From Nocardia brasiliensis ATCC 700358 (lineage in GTDB: Bacteria > Actinomycetota > Actinomycetes > Mycobacteriales > Mycobacteriaceae), in contig NC_018681.1 in the NCBI RefSeq assembly GCF_000250675.2, forward strand, positions 1,488,001 to 1,552,000: 64,000 bases of DNA. Reading direction: 5' to 3'. This document shows, in pieces, positions 33,601 through 42,977 of the stretch. A program made the position numbers and the translations under genes. The first letter of the stretch is position 1; the number at the start of each line of letters is the position of its first letter. The notes below the pieces were generated by a model. The model was not told where the DNA came from, ran no database searches, and saw only the letters and a list, made by a program, of their open reading frames with translations.

Positions 33601-34467
33601 ATGTCCGCATCGACCTATGTGCCCAAGGGACTGGGCAAACTCTCCCGGTTCTATCGCCGCCGCGGCTTGCTGCTGCGCCGGTTCGAGGCGCTCGGCTTCG
33701 TGCTGGCCTTCGTCTGGCAGGTGCTTTCCTCGATCCCCGCGACGCTGCGGCACTATCGCGACGAGACGCTGCGCATCATCTCCGATATGACCTGGGGCCG
33801 CGGCTCGGTCATCGTCGGCGGTGGCACGGTCCCGATGATGATCGTGCTCGGCCTGGTCATGGGCGCGTCCGTGGCGGTCGAATCGTTCACCATGCTGAAC
33901 ATGCTGGGCATGGGCCCGGTCACCGGCATCGTCTCCGCCTACGCCACCACCCGCGAACTCGCGCCGATCGCCGCGGCCATCGGTTTCGCCGCGCAGGCCG
34001 GTTGCCGGATCACCGCCGAGATCGGCTCCATGCGCATCTCCGAGGAGATCGACGCGCTGGAGGCGATGGGTCTGCGCTCGGTGCCCTTCGTGGTGACCAC
34101 CCGGGTGATCGCGGGCGCGATCTCGATCGTGCCGACCTTCCTGATCGGGTTGATCCTGGCCTACCTGTCCTGCCGCGGGCTGATCACGCTGGTGCACGGC
34201 CAATCCGCCGGCGTGTACGACCACTACTTCTTCCAGTTCGTCTCCGGGTTCGACGTGGTCGCCGCGGTGATCAAGGTGGCCATCTTCGCCACCGTCGTGA
34301 TCCTCATCCACAGCTACTACGGCTTCTTCGCCACCGGCGGCCCCGAGGGTGTCGGCATCGCGTCCGGGCGTGCGGTGCGCGCCTCGTCGGTGGCGATCGT
34401 GGCCATCGACATGGTCCTCACCATCATGCTGTGGGGCTTCAACGCGACGATCAGTTTCACGGGGTAG
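33601..34467 (+). CDS. yrbEB: YrbE/MlaE-type ABC permease, second mce-operon permease
   Basis: A 288-residue MlaE-family permease starting 3 bp after the first. It shows FEALGFVLAFVWQVLSSIPA, then MGPVTGIVSAYATTRELAPI, GCRITAEIGSMRISEEIDAL and GLRSVPFVVTTRVIAG. The TRELAPI and EIDAL motifs identify the family. Together with YrbEA it should form the heterodimeric membrane domain that receives lipid from the hexameric Mce tube. The mceA start lies 6 bp downstream. Confidence 0.93.
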   Translation: MSASTYVPKGLGKLSRFYRRRGLLLRRFEALGFVLAFVWQVLSSIPATLRHYRDETLRIISDMTWGRGSVIVGGGTVPMMIVLGLVMGASVAVESFTMLNMLGMGPVTGIVSAYATTRELAPIAAAIGFAAQAGCRITAEIGSMRISEEIDALEAMGLRSVPFVVTTRVIAGAISIVPTFLIGLILAYLSCRGLITLVHGQSAGVYDHYFFQFVSGFDVVAAVIKVAIFATVVILIHSYYGFFATGGPEGVGIASGRAVRASSVAIVAIDMVLTIMLWGFNATISFTG

Positions 34468-34473
34468 CGGCCG

Positions 34474-35499
34474 ATGCCTAAGTACGGAATGCCCGGAGTG
34501 GCGGTCGACCAGCGCAGGACCCGGTTCGTTGGCGTGGTCGCCTTCGTGGTGCTCGTCGCCGTGCTGGCGGGCGTCATGCTGTATCGAGAGCTGCGCTCCG
34601 ACAACGGCTTACAGATCACGTTGCATACCGAGCAGATCGGTGACGGAGTGCTCGCGGGCACCCCGGTGCGGCTGGACGGCGTGCAGGTCGGCATGGTCGA
34701 GGCGATCGCGCCGGACGAGCGCGGCACGCAGCGGATCACGCTGCGGTTGAACAGCGCGCAACTGCACGGACTGGACGACAGCCTGCTGGTCGACTACGCG
34801 CCCGCCAACTTGTTCGGCATCAGCGAGATCGGGCTGCGCCGCGGGTCGGGCGGCTCGGCCCTGCGCGACGACAGCGTGATCGATCTGACCGGCGCCCGGA
34901 CCGACGCGGTCTTCGACGCGACCATGGGTAGCATGCTGCGCAGCCTGTCGCAGACCGGTGACTCGGTGCTCACGCCGCAGGTGGCCACGGTGATCGACCA
35001 GGTCTCGCGGGACATGAAGGCGTTCACCCCGCTCGCGCAGGCGATCATCCAGGTGGCCCAGATCGTCACCGACACCCAGCGGATGCCGCCCTCGCAGCTG
35101 GCGGGTGCGCTCGGTCCGGCGTTCTACGGCGCGGGCGATTTCGCGGGCGCCAACGAACTGATGGTGTACGTGCTGCGCAACAACCCACGGCTGCAAAGCA
35201 ATCGGGAATCCTTCGACGCGGGCGTGCGGATGCACACCGATCGGCTGCTGCCGGATATCGCGGGGCTCGGTGCGGCGGCGGGCGACGGCCTCTCCGGCGT
35301 CACCGACATGCTCGGTCCGGTGCTGGCGCTGCTCACGCAGATGGTGCCGCAGCCGGCGCGGTCCGGCGCCGAACTCACCGAACTACTGCGGCGGCTGCGT
35401 GCGGCGCTGCCCGACACTCCGAACGGGCCGGTCCTGAACGCCGAGATCGATGTGAGCGGCATGCCGGTGCTGGCGCCGCTGCTGGGAGGTGCCCGATGA
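34474..35499 (+). CDS. mceA: MceA, substrate-binding Mce/MlaD protein
   Basis: A 341-residue secreted or anchored protein. An N-terminal membrane anchor (FVGVVAFVVLVAVLAGVMLY) is followed by the MlaD beta-barrel domain (about 40-120; GDGVLAGTPVRLDGVQVGMV) and a helical needle-forming region (about 170-330). It is the first of six paralogous subunits that assemble a heterohexameric tunnel carrying lipids across the envelope. The stop codon overlaps the mceB start by 4 bp. Confidence 0.9.
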   Translation: MPKYGMPGVAVDQRRTRFVGVVAFVVLVAVLAGVMLYRELRSDNGLQITLHTEQIGDGVLAGTPVRLDGVQVGMVEAIAPDERGTQRITLRLNSAQLHGLDDSLLVDYAPANLFGISEIGLRRGSGGSALRDDSVIDLTGARTDAVFDATMGSMLRSLSQTGDSVLTPQVATVIDQVSRDMKAFTPLAQAIIQVAQIVTDTQRMPPSQLAGALGPAFYGAGDFAGANELMVYVLRNNPRLQSNRESFDAGVRMHTDRLLPDIAGLGAAAGDGLSGVTDMLGPVLALLTQMVPQPARSGAELTELLRRLRAALPDTPNGPVLNAEIDVSGMPVLAPLLGGAR

Positions 35500-36497
35500 A
35501 GGTGGGTGCCGCCGCGTGGCGGCTCGGTGTGTTCGCCGTGGTGATGATCGCGGTGCTCATCGTCGTCTGCACGGCGATCAAGCGCCCGGTCTCGGGCCCC
35601 ACCGAACCGCACGCCGCGCTGTTCACCGACGCCAACGGCCTCAAGGTCGGTGACGACGTGCGGATGTACGGCGTGCAGGTCGGCAAGGTCGAGGGCATCT
35701 CGCTCGCCGGCACGCAGGCCAGGGTCCAGTTGTCGCTGAAAACCGATGCGCCCCTTTACGACAACTCGAAGCTGGCCATCCGCTACCAGAATCTCACCGG
35801 CCAGCGCTATATCGACCTGCAGCAGCAGCCGCAGCCGGGCAAGCGTTTGGCGAGCGGGGCCACCGTCGGCATCGACCGCACGGTGCCCTCGTTCGACGTG
35901 ACCAGCATGTTCAACGGCCTGAAGCCGGTGCTGGCGACCATTTCTCCGGAGGAGATCAACCAGTTCAGCGCGAGCATGGTCGCGCTGATCGAGGGGGACG
36001 GCAACGGGATCGGGCCCGCGCTCGAGGCGATCGACAAGCTCGCGGCGCACGTCAAGGACCGCCAGCAGGTGATCGACGTGGTGCTGCAGAATCTGTCCGA
36101 CCTGCACGATGTCGCGGGCGGAAAGATGCACTACATGGTGCCGATCCTGGCTCGCCTCGCCGACATCATCTCCGGTCTGCAGACCAACATGAACGGGCTG
36201 GCCGATTTCGCGGCGTCCGCGCCTTCGGTGCTGGGTCCGCTGAACAACCTGTTCGACGCACTCGGTCTGCAAAGCCCCGACGATGTGAACGCGTTGATAC
36301 AGAAGATCTTTCCGGATCCGCAGCAGGCACTCGAGGTGTTCGACAAACTCCCCGGCCTGCTCGCCGGTTTCGATGCGGCCATCCCGAAATCGGGTGCGGC
36401 GGGCTGGAAGCCGCAGTGCTCCAAAGGACAGGCCGACGTGCCGCAGGTGCTCGGCGTCTTGATCGCAGGACAGCAGGTGGCGGTATGCGCTGGGTGA
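35496..36497 (+). CDS. mceB: MceB
   Basis: A 333-residue Mce protein with an N-terminal anchor (LGVFAVVMIAVLIVVCTAIK), an MlaD domain (TDANGLKVGDDVRMYGVQVG) and the Mce-specific helical domain through about residue 300. It ends with a short Cys-containing tail (PQCSKGQADVPQ and VCAG) likely to form a disulfide outside the membrane. It overlaps both neighbours, so the genes are coupled. Confidence 0.9.
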   Translation: MKVGAAAWRLGVFAVVMIAVLIVVCTAIKRPVSGPTEPHAALFTDANGLKVGDDVRMYGVQVGKVEGISLAGTQARVQLSLKTDAPLYDNSKLAIRYQNLTGQRYIDLQQQPQPGKRLASGATVGIDRTVPSFDVTSMFNGLKPVLATISPEEINQFSASMVALIEGDGNGIGPALEAIDKLAAHVKDRQQVIDVVLQNLSDLHDVAGGKMHYMVPILARLADIISGLQTNMNGLADFAASAPSVLGPLNNLFDALGLQSPDDVNALIQKIFPDPQQALEVFDKLPGLLAGFDAAIPKSGAAGWKPQCSKGQADVPQVLGVLIAGQQVAVCAG

Positions 36498-37519
36498 GCA
36501 GGCTTTTCCCGGCCCGCCGGGTGGTCGGCGAGGCGGAGACGACACGGCGTGAGATCCGGCTCGGTCTGATCGGGGTGGTGCTGGTCGCGATCCTCGCCGT
36601 CACGGTGGGCGTGCTGTACGTGGTCCCGTTCGGCAAAAAGACCTACACGGCCGACCTGGCCGAGGCGCAGTCTGTGCAGGTCGGTGACGACATCCGGGTC
36701 GCCGGGATCAGCGTCGGCACGGTGAAATCCCTGGAGCTGCAGCCGGATCGGGTGACCATGCGGTTCACCGTCGACTCCGAGGTGTTCGTCGGCGACCAGT
36801 CCACGCTGGACGTGCGGATGCTGACCATCGTCGGCGGCAACTACGTGGCGCTGTTCCCCTCGGGCTCGAAGCCGCTGGGCGGCAAGCACATTCCGACCGA
36901 TCGGGTCCGGCTGCCGTACAGCCTGGCGCAGACCTTCCAGGACGCGGCCGAGCCGCTGCGCAAGATCGACGGCGATACCCTGCGCCGCAACCTGGCCGCG
37001 CTGGGCACCTCGGTCGCGCAGGCGCCCGACACCCTGCGCACCACGTTGGACAGCCTCAACAGCTTCGTCGACGACCTGAACCGCCAGCACGTGATGATCT
37101 CCAAGGCGATCGCGAACGCCGACGAGTACACGACCATGTACGACGGCGCGAAGAGCTCACTGGGCAGGCTGGTGCAGGCCACCAACCTCCTGGAGGATCT
37201 GGTGCTGTCCAAGCGCGCCGAGCTGAGCGAAGCCATCCGGCTGTTGAACCAGGTGCTGGGCAAGGCCGCGGCGATCGCGCCCACCTACGCGGCGGCGAAG
37301 CCGAAGTTGCAGGAGCTCTTCGACGTGCTGCCCCGGATGGAGGAGCTGTTGAACCGGCTGGATCCGGTCGTCGGCTCCGTGCAGGACATGCAGCAGAAGG
37401 TGTCCGCGCTGGCCATCCCGGAGGACGGCCTGCGCGTCGATCAGTCCGGTCAGACGATCACCGCGCCCGCGGACGCGCTCGCGCGGGTATGCGTGCCGGT
37501 GCCGGGGAAGGACTGCTGA
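36485..37519 (+). CDS. mceC: MceC
   Basis: A 344-residue Mce protein. The start ATG at 36485 lies 13 bp inside mceB. The protein has an N-terminal anchor (IGVVLVAILAVTVGVLYVVP), an MlaD domain (EAQSVQVGDDIRVAGISVGT), a helical stalk and a C-terminal Cys pair (VCVPVPGKDC). The extra upstream codons in the open frame are antisense-like and were excluded. It shares its stop with the mceD start (TGATG). Confidence 0.9.
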   Translation: MRWVSRLFPARRVVGEAETTRREIRLGLIGVVLVAILAVTVGVLYVVPFGKKTYTADLAEAQSVQVGDDIRVAGISVGTVKSLELQPDRVTMRFTVDSEVFVGDQSTLDVRMLTIVGGNYVALFPSGSKPLGGKHIPTDRVRLPYSLAQTFQDAAEPLRKIDGDTLRRNLAALGTSVAQAPDTLRTTLDSLNSFVDDLNRQHVMISKAIANADEYTTMYDGAKSSLGRLVQATNLLEDLVLSKRAELSEAIRLLNQVLGKAAAIAPTYAAAKPKLQELFDVLPRMEELLNRLDPVVGSVQDMQQKVSALAIPEDGLRVDQSGQTITAPADALARVCVPVPGKDC

Positions 37520-38604
37520 TGCTGCACAAGATCCTCGGCTCCCGCGCGTTCATGTCGGTCTCGGGTGCGGCCGTCGCGGTACTGCTCGTCGTGGTCGCCT
37601 ATTTCGTCGCCTTCGATCCGCTGAAGAAGACCGAGAGCTACTGCGCGATCATGCCGGACACCGTCGGCCTGTACACCGGCAACCAGGTGACCATGCGCGG
37701 CATCCCGGTCGGCACGGTGACATCCATTGTCCCGCAGGGCAAAGCGATGAAGGTGGAGTTCGCGGTCGAGGCCGACAAACCGGTCTACGCCGACGCGGGC
37801 GCCACCACGCTGGCCGACAGCATCGTCGCGGCGCGGCAGCTGGCTGTGGTGTCCAGCGGAAAGGACACCGCGCGCTGGAATCCCGGGCAGTGCATCACCA
37901 AAACGATGACGCCCAAGAGCGTCACCGAGACGCTGAACGCGGTCGCGAAGCTGTCCGCCGAGATCTCCGGCCCCGATGCCAAGACGCCGGACGCGCTGGC
38001 CAACGGCTTGGCGCAACTGAACGCGGCCACCGCCGGAACCGGGCCGCAGGTCAACGAGATCATCAAGCAGCTGAGCGGCGCCATGGCCTCTCCCGACGCC
38101 GATATCGCGCATCTGGTCGGTGTCTTCGACGCCTTCTCCTCGGTCGGCAAGAAGGTCGAAGAGCATTGGGGCGATATCGAATCCATGTTCACCCGGCTGG
38201 CGCCGGTGCTCGTCATCGCGCGCACGACCCTGCTGGAACCGGGCGCCGAAGTGGTGGACGGTCTGGCGGCGCTGCTGCCGGTGCTGAACGACCTCACCAT
38301 GGCTTTCGGCGGGCCGCTGACGAAGGCGCTCGATTTCACGGTGCCGCTGGTGAAGTTCCTGCGGGCCCGGGTCGGCTCGCTGGCCCAGGTCGTATCGATG
38401 ATGCCGGTGCTGACCGACGCCTTCCGCGCGGTGGGCACCTCCGGAATCGCTTACGCCCCACCTAAGGTCGCCATTCCACAGGAGCACGCCGATCAGGTCT
38501 GCGCGGCGGTGAACGCGCTGGCGCCGGGGCAGTGCACGGCCGACAGCGGCCTGGCGAAGCTCGACCTGACGGCCCTGGTATTCGGATCGGCAGGTGTGCG
38601 ATGA
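37519..38604 (+). CDS. mceD: MceD
   Basis: A 361-residue Mce protein beginning MLHKILGSRAFMSVSG with membrane anchor VAVLLVVVAYFVAFDP. The MlaD domain is recognisable in MPDTVGLYTGNQVTMRGIPV, and a helical domain follows. Four cysteines (SYCAIM, GQCITK, QVCAAV, GQCTAD) suggest two disulfides. Start and stop overlap mceC and mceE respectively. Confidence 0.9.
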   Translation: MLHKILGSRAFMSVSGAAVAVLLVVVAYFVAFDPLKKTESYCAIMPDTVGLYTGNQVTMRGIPVGTVTSIVPQGKAMKVEFAVEADKPVYADAGATTLADSIVAARQLAVVSSGKDTARWNPGQCITKTMTPKSVTETLNAVAKLSAEISGPDAKTPDALANGLAQLNAATAGTGPQVNEIIKQLSGAMASPDADIAHLVGVFDAFSSVGKKVEEHWGDIESMFTRLAPVLVIARTTLLEPGAEVVDGLAALLPVLNDLTMAFGGPLTKALDFTVPLVKFLRARVGSLAQVVSMMPVLTDAFRAVGTSGIAYAPPKVAIPQEHADQVCAAVNALAPGQCTADSGLAKLDLTALVFGSAGVR

Positions 38605-39731
38605 AACTTCGGCGCGACGAAACAGGCCGGTGGACCCTGTCATTCCAGCGTGGCGGCCAGGAAAGCCGCAGGCGCGGCGCACGTTTCGCGACCGGTATCG
38701 CGGCGCTGCTCACGGTGGCGTTGCCCACCTCGGGATGCGCCTTCGACCCCGCGTCGGTGCCCGTGCCGGGGGCAGAGGTGTCCGGTGCGACCTACCAGAT
38801 CCGGATCCAGTTCGAGAACGTGCTGAATCTGCCTGCCCGGGCCAAGATCATGGCCAACGGCGCGCAGGTCGGCACGGTTTCCGGAGTGTCGGTGGTGGAT
38901 TCGGCGAAGGCCGGCGGCCGCGGCGGCTATGTGGTGGTCGACGCCCGGATCTCGAAGTCGGTGCGGCTGCCCGAGGCCACGCGGGCCGAGCTGCGGCAGA
39001 ACACGGTGCTCGGCGATATCCACCTCGCGCTGCTCACCCCGACGAACGGCTTCGACAAGCTGCTGCCCGAGGGCGGCACCATCGGGCTGAGTCAGACGAA
39101 ACCGCCGGTGCAACTGGAGGACACGATGGCCGCGCTGGCCACGTTCACCCAGGGCGGGGCGGTGCAGCAGGTGCAGGACACCATCAAGCAGCTCAACGAT
39201 GTGCTGCCCAAGGACACCGCCCGCACCGCGCAGATCGGCAAGACGATGGCCGACGACGCCGTCGACCTGGGCAACCATCTGGACGAACTCGATTCGCTGC
39301 TCGACGGCATCGACAACAATTCGACTGTCCTGCACAAGATCCGGCCCGAACTCGCCGAACTGCTGTCCCAGGAATCGGTGGATCAGCTCACCGGCATCGC
39401 GCCGTCCATCGTCGGCGTCACCAAGATCTTCAAAGAACTCGGCCCGATCGGCACCTCACTGACCTGGTTGGCTCCGCTGCTGAACAATGCCGACGGCACG
39501 GTGCAGGCGTTCCTGCCCTTGCTGGCCTCGGCCCGGCCGTTGGATCTGAGTCAGCCGTCGAATCTGCAAGCGCTGGTTTCGCTGCTGCGCGACAAGGTCA
39601 TCCCGTTCGTCGAGCGCGGCCCGAAGGTGAACGTCACCGGGGTGAAAACCGAAGGTGCGACCGTGGTTTCGGCCCAGGACCAGACGGACCGGATCATCCA
39701 GACGCTACGCATGATCGGAGTCGTCCGATGA
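38601..39731 (+). CDS. mceE: MceE lipoprotein (LprK-type)
   Basis: A 376-residue lipoprotein subunit. A long basic N-terminus (about 37 residues) precedes the signal segment and lipobox LPTSGCAFDP, where Cys becomes the acylated residue. The MlaD domain (LPARAKIMANGAQVGTVSGV) and Mce helical domain follow. In mycobacterial mce operons the fifth gene is likewise the lipoprotein (LprK), confirming gene order. ATGA overlaps occur at both ends. Confidence 0.92.
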   Translation: MKLRRDETGRWTLSFQRGGQESRRRGARFATGIAALLTVALPTSGCAFDPASVPVPGAEVSGATYQIRIQFENVLNLPARAKIMANGAQVGTVSGVSVVDSAKAGGRGGYVVVDARISKSVRLPEATRAELRQNTVLGDIHLALLTPTNGFDKLLPEGGTIGLSQTKPPVQLEDTMAALATFTQGGAVQQVQDTIKQLNDVLPKDTARTAQIGKTMADDAVDLGNHLDELDSLLDGIDNNSTVLHKIRPELAELLSQESVDQLTGIAPSIVGVTKIFKELGPIGTSLTWLAPLLNNADGTVQAFLPLLASARPLDLSQPSNLQALVSLLRDKVIPFVERGPKVNVTGVKTEGATVVSAQDQTDRIIQTLRMIGVVR

Positions 39732-40684
39732 AACTCGGGTCACTGGCCTCCCTGGGCGGCATCGCCGCCATCGTCGTGCTCGGCGCGGGCTACCTGACCT
39801 TCGGTGTGGTGCAGGTCGATCCGCTGGCCGACTACACGAAGGCGACGATGGTGCTGAAGAATTCCGGTGGTCTCGCCGTCGGCTCGCCGGTGCTGCTCAC
39901 CGGCATGGAAGTGGGCCGCGTCGAGTCGGTGACCAACAGCATCGGCGGCGTCGAGGTGGGGCTGAAGCTCGTCGCCGAGCGCCGGGTGCCCACCGACAGC
40001 ACGGTCACCATCGAGCATCTCTCCGCGCTCGGTGAGCCCTACGTCGAGTTCCGTCCGAATTCCGAAGGCGGACCGTACATTCGGGACGGTCAGCAGTTGC
40101 AGACCGCCAATGTGCAGACGCCGCTGTCGATTCCGGAGGTCGCCCGCCTGGCCACCCGGACCCTGAATCAGCTCGATCCCAAGGTGGTCAGCTCGCTGGT
40201 GAGCACGGCGGAGCAGTCGCTGGTCGGCACCGACAGCGCGATCCCCAATCTGGCCCGCTCCGGCGATCTGCTCGCGGCGGCCGTCATGAGCCGCAACCCG
40301 CAGATCGTCTCGCTGCTCAACAGCTTGCAGAGCACGGCGACCAACATGGACTGGGTCGGCCCGTCGTTCAGCGCCGCCGCGCCCGAGTGGCTGAAATTCG
40401 CCGAAGCGGTGAGCAACCTGGTCGACCACGTCGGCACCATGGTCGACGGTCAGCCGATCGACCAGTACACCACCGGCAACGGGGTCGCACCGTTCACCGA
40501 GAAGACCATCGCCACGTTGCGGGAGTTGCAGCCGGAGCTGAGTTCGCTGGCTCCGGTGCTGCGTCCCCTGGTCGACGCGATCGTCGCGGCCGCGCCGCGG
40601 ATCGATATCTCAGCCCTGATCTCCCAGGCCCTCGCCGATGTCGACGCCGACGGCGCCGTCAAGGTGCGGGTCGCGATCAAGTAG
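39728..40684 (+). CDS. mceF: MceF
   Basis: A 318-residue last core subunit, starting at the ATG overlapping the mceE stop. It contains an N-terminal anchor (LGGIAAIVVLGAGYLTFGVV), an MlaD domain (LKNSGGLAVGSPVLLTGMEV) and the Mce helical region (NQLDPKVVSSLVSTAEQSLV onward). It is shorter than many mycobacterial MceF proteins, which often carry a long Pro-rich tail; here the tail is absent. Confidence 0.9.
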   Translation: MKLGSLASLGGIAAIVVLGAGYLTFGVVQVDPLADYTKATMVLKNSGGLAVGSPVLLTGMEVGRVESVTNSIGGVEVGLKLVAERRVPTDSTVTIEHLSALGEPYVEFRPNSEGGPYIRDGQQLQTANVQTPLSIPEVARLATRTLNQLDPKVVSSLVSTAEQSLVGTDSAIPNLARSGDLLAAAVMSRNPQIVSLLNSLQSTATNMDWVGPSFSAAAPEWLKFAEAVSNLVDHVGTMVDGQPIDQYTTGNGVAPFTEKTIATLRELQPELSSLAPVLRPLVDAIVAAAPRIDISALISQALADVDADGAVKVRVAIK

Positions 40685-40698
40685 GAAAGGAGGCCGCG

Positions 40699-41298
40699 AT
40701 GTCGAACGACGTTGTGACCGAACCGAAACCGGCAACCGAGGACAAGGACACCGCGGCCGCGCCGGTCAAGGACGCGCGGACCGTCTCGATCCGCCTGTCC
40801 ACCATCGCGACCGGCGCCGCACTGGCCGGGCTCGGTGCCGCGACCGTCGTGTTCGCCTCGCTGTGGTTCTCCGCGCGCGGTGATCTCAGCGATCGCGACG
40901 CCGCGGCCGCGGCGAACCAGCACGCCGAACAGGTCGCCACCGACTACGCGGTCGGCGCCTCCAACATCAACTTCCAGGACGTGAACTCCTGGGTCGCCAA
41001 GCTCAAGACCAACACCACCCCGCAGCTGGCCAACAAATTCGACGCGACCGCGCCGAAGCTGCAGGACATCCTGGTGCCGCTGAAGTGGACCTCGACCTCG
41101 ACCCCGATCACCGCCAAGGTGATGAACATCGACAACGGGATCTACAAGGTCAACGTCTTCCTGAACGTCACCTCGACCAGCGCCCAGACTCCCGACGGCG
41201 CGCAGACCACCGTCACCTACACGGTGAACGTCGACCCGAACAACGGCTGGAAGGTCGCCGACGTCGGCGGAGTGGCGGGCGCGCTGCCCAAGCAGTAA
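40699..41298 (+). CDS. Mce-associated membrane protein
   Basis: A 199-residue protein with a charged N-terminus, one membrane helix (ATGAALAGLGAATVVFASLW) and an extracytoplasmic NTF2-like domain (NQHAEQVATDYAVGASNINF to the C-terminus). This is the Mam/Mas type encoded at the 3' end of mce operons and thought to stabilise the Mce complex. AAAGGAGG lies 5 bp before the ATG and the gap after mceF is only 14 bp, so it belongs to the operon. Confidence 0.88.
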   Translation: MSNDVVTEPKPATEDKDTAAAPVKDARTVSIRLSTIATGAALAGLGAATVVFASLWFSARGDLSDRDAAAAANQHAEQVATDYAVGASNINFQDVNSWVAKLKTNTTPQLANKFDATAPKLQDILVPLKWTSTSTPITAKVMNIDNGIYKVNVFLNVTSTSAQTPDGAQTTVTYTVNVDPNNGWKVADVGGVAGALPKQ

Positions 41299-41393
41299 TG
41301 CTGATTCATTCAGCAAATCTCGGGTAACCTCCCGTTCGGATCAGCTGTGCATTCGTACCGGTATTTCCTGTCCCAGCAGTGAAGGCGGTTTCG

Positions 41394-42026
41394 ATGGCGA
41401 CACCTGAAGGCGGGCGCGGCGACAACTCTCGCATGCTGGCCATCGCGGCCGTGATCGCCGCGGTGCTCGCGCTGGTGGTCGCGGTCGGTCTGCTGGTGCG
41501 GTCGAACGGGGACGCCGAGGACCACAAGCCGGGCTCGACCACGGCCCGGACATCCACCAAGACGAGCCCGACGCCGACCATCACGGTGAGCCGGCTGCCC
41601 GCTACCTTGCAGTCACCGAGCCCGCCGCCGGTGGTGCCGCAACCGGCGCGCCGGATCGGCGACGACTGTTCCGCCGGCGGCATCGTCGCGCAGTGGGATC
41701 TGCGCGAGGGGCAGTGGATGTGCGTCCCGCAGGGACAGGGTCGCGACCCGCACCGGGTAGGCGACGACTGTTCCCACGACGGGATCGTCGCGCAGTGGGG
41801 ACTGGGTCCCGACGGGCGCTGGATCTGTTTCCCGCAGGAGCAAGGCGGCGATCCGGCGCCGCCGCCGGTGCCCGCTCCGCCGGTTGTCCCCGCCCCGCCG
41901 GTCGTGCCTGCCCCGCCGCCTGCGCCGGAGCCACCGCCCGCGCCCGAGCCGCCCGCTCCGGCTCCGCTTTTCCCGCCACTGCCGGGATTTCCGCCCCCGC
42001 CACCCCCGGTTCCTGCCGTGCGCTGA
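41394..42026 (+). CDS. Single-pass membrane protein with duplicated Cys/Trp motif and Pro-rich tail
   Basis: A 210-residue protein: cytoplasmic N-terminus, membrane helix (LAIAAVIAAVLALVVAVGLL), Ser/Thr/Pro linker, then two ~35-residue repeats. The repeats share (R/H)R(I/V)GDDCS, GIVAQW and a terminal W(M/I)C(V/F)PQ, with two Cys each. A C-terminal run of about 60 residues is almost entirely Pro, Ala, Val and Glu. I do not recognise the family. It starts 95 bp after the Mce-associated gene with its own AAGGCGG site, so it may be an accessory cell-wall protein of the mce locus or independent. Confidence 0.7.
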   Translation: MATPEGGRGDNSRMLAIAAVIAAVLALVVAVGLLVRSNGDAEDHKPGSTTARTSTKTSPTPTITVSRLPATLQSPSPPPVVPQPARRIGDDCSAGGIVAQWDLREGQWMCVPQGQGRDPHRVGDDCSHDGIVAQWGLGPDGRWICFPQEQGGDPAPPPVPAPPVVPAPPVVPAPPPAPEPPPAPEPPAPAPLFPPLPGFPPPPPPVPAVR

Positions 42027-42066
42027 CGTGCCGAAAATCAATCGACACAGCTGAGATGCTCGACGG

Positions 42067-42951
42067 GTGACTGTCGTCCCCGAATTCTTCGCCACCCGCC
42101 TCGCCGGGCAGGAGGGTGCGCCCGCGCGTGCCTGGCTCGATGCCCTGCCCGATCTCGCCGCGCGCTACCTCGACCGCTGGCAGCTCACCGTCGACGGACC
42201 GTCGATGCACGGTTACGGCGCGCTGGTGCTGCCGGTCCGGCGTGCCGACGGTGCCGCGGCCGTGCTCAAACTCGCCTACCTGACGCCGGAGACCAGGGAC
42301 GAGCCGGTCGCTCTCGCCGCCTGGGGCGGCGACGGGGCGGTCCTGCTGCTCGACAGCGCGGCCGACGACGGCGTGCTCCTGCTCGAACGATTGACCGCGG
42401 ACCGGTCCCTCGAAACCGAGCCCATCGATGATGCGGTGCGGATCACCGCCGAACTCATGCGCAGGCTTGCTGTTCCAGCGCCCCAAGGTATTTCGCGTGA
42501 CCTGCGGGTGGAAGCGGCGGGGTGGGCCGAAGAGCTGCCCCGCGAGTGGGCGCGTCTCGGCGCGCCGTATTCGCGCAAACTGCTCGACGCCGCGGTCGAA
42601 GCGTGCACCCAACTGGGCCCCACCGCGGACCGGCTGCTCGTGAACGAGGACCTGCACTTCGAGAATGTCCTTGCCGCGCAACGGGAACCGTGGCTCGTCA
42701 TCGACCCCCAGCCACTGTCGGGTGATCTGGAGTTCAGCACCCTCTCGCTGCTGTGGAGCCGCCGCACCGAATCCACCCTCGACGACCGTTTCGCCGCCCT
42801 CGTCGACCTCGCGAACCTCGACCCCGACCGCGCCCGCGCCTGGACCCTCGTCCAGTGCGCCCGCAACTGGCTCTGGTTCGCCGAGGAAGAAACCTGCACC
42901 GACCCCGGCTACCCCTCGGTCCAAGCCATCGCCCCCTGGGCCTTGCGCTGA
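42067..42951 (+). CDS. Aminoglycoside/hydroxyurea phosphotransferase-like kinase (APH(6) family)
   Basis: A 294-residue kinase-fold protein related to streptomycin 6-kinase. Family features are LKLAYLTPETRDEPVAL in the N-lobe, LLLERLTADRSLE, the catalytic loop LLVNEDLHFENVL and the metal-binding LVIDPQPLSGD. The loop has Asn where most APH enzymes have His (HxD), while the catalytic Asp and downstream Asn remain. It could inactivate an aminoglycoside or act on a metabolite. The start is GTG. It stands alone, convergent with the Tat-SDR gene. Confidence 0.82.
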   Translation: MTVVPEFFATRLAGQEGAPARAWLDALPDLAARYLDRWQLTVDGPSMHGYGALVLPVRRADGAAAVLKLAYLTPETRDEPVALAAWGGDGAVLLLDSAADDGVLLLERLTADRSLETEPIDDAVRITAELMRRLAVPAPQGISRDLRVEAAGWAEELPREWARLGAPYSRKLLDAAVEACTQLGPTADRLLVNEDLHFENVLAAQREPWLVIDPQPLSGDLEFSTLSLLWSRRTESTLDDRFAALVDLANLDPDRARAWTLVQCARNWLWFAEEETCTDPGYPSVQAIAPWALR

Positions 42952-42977
42952 ATCCTGTTGTCGCGCAGCTGTACTAC

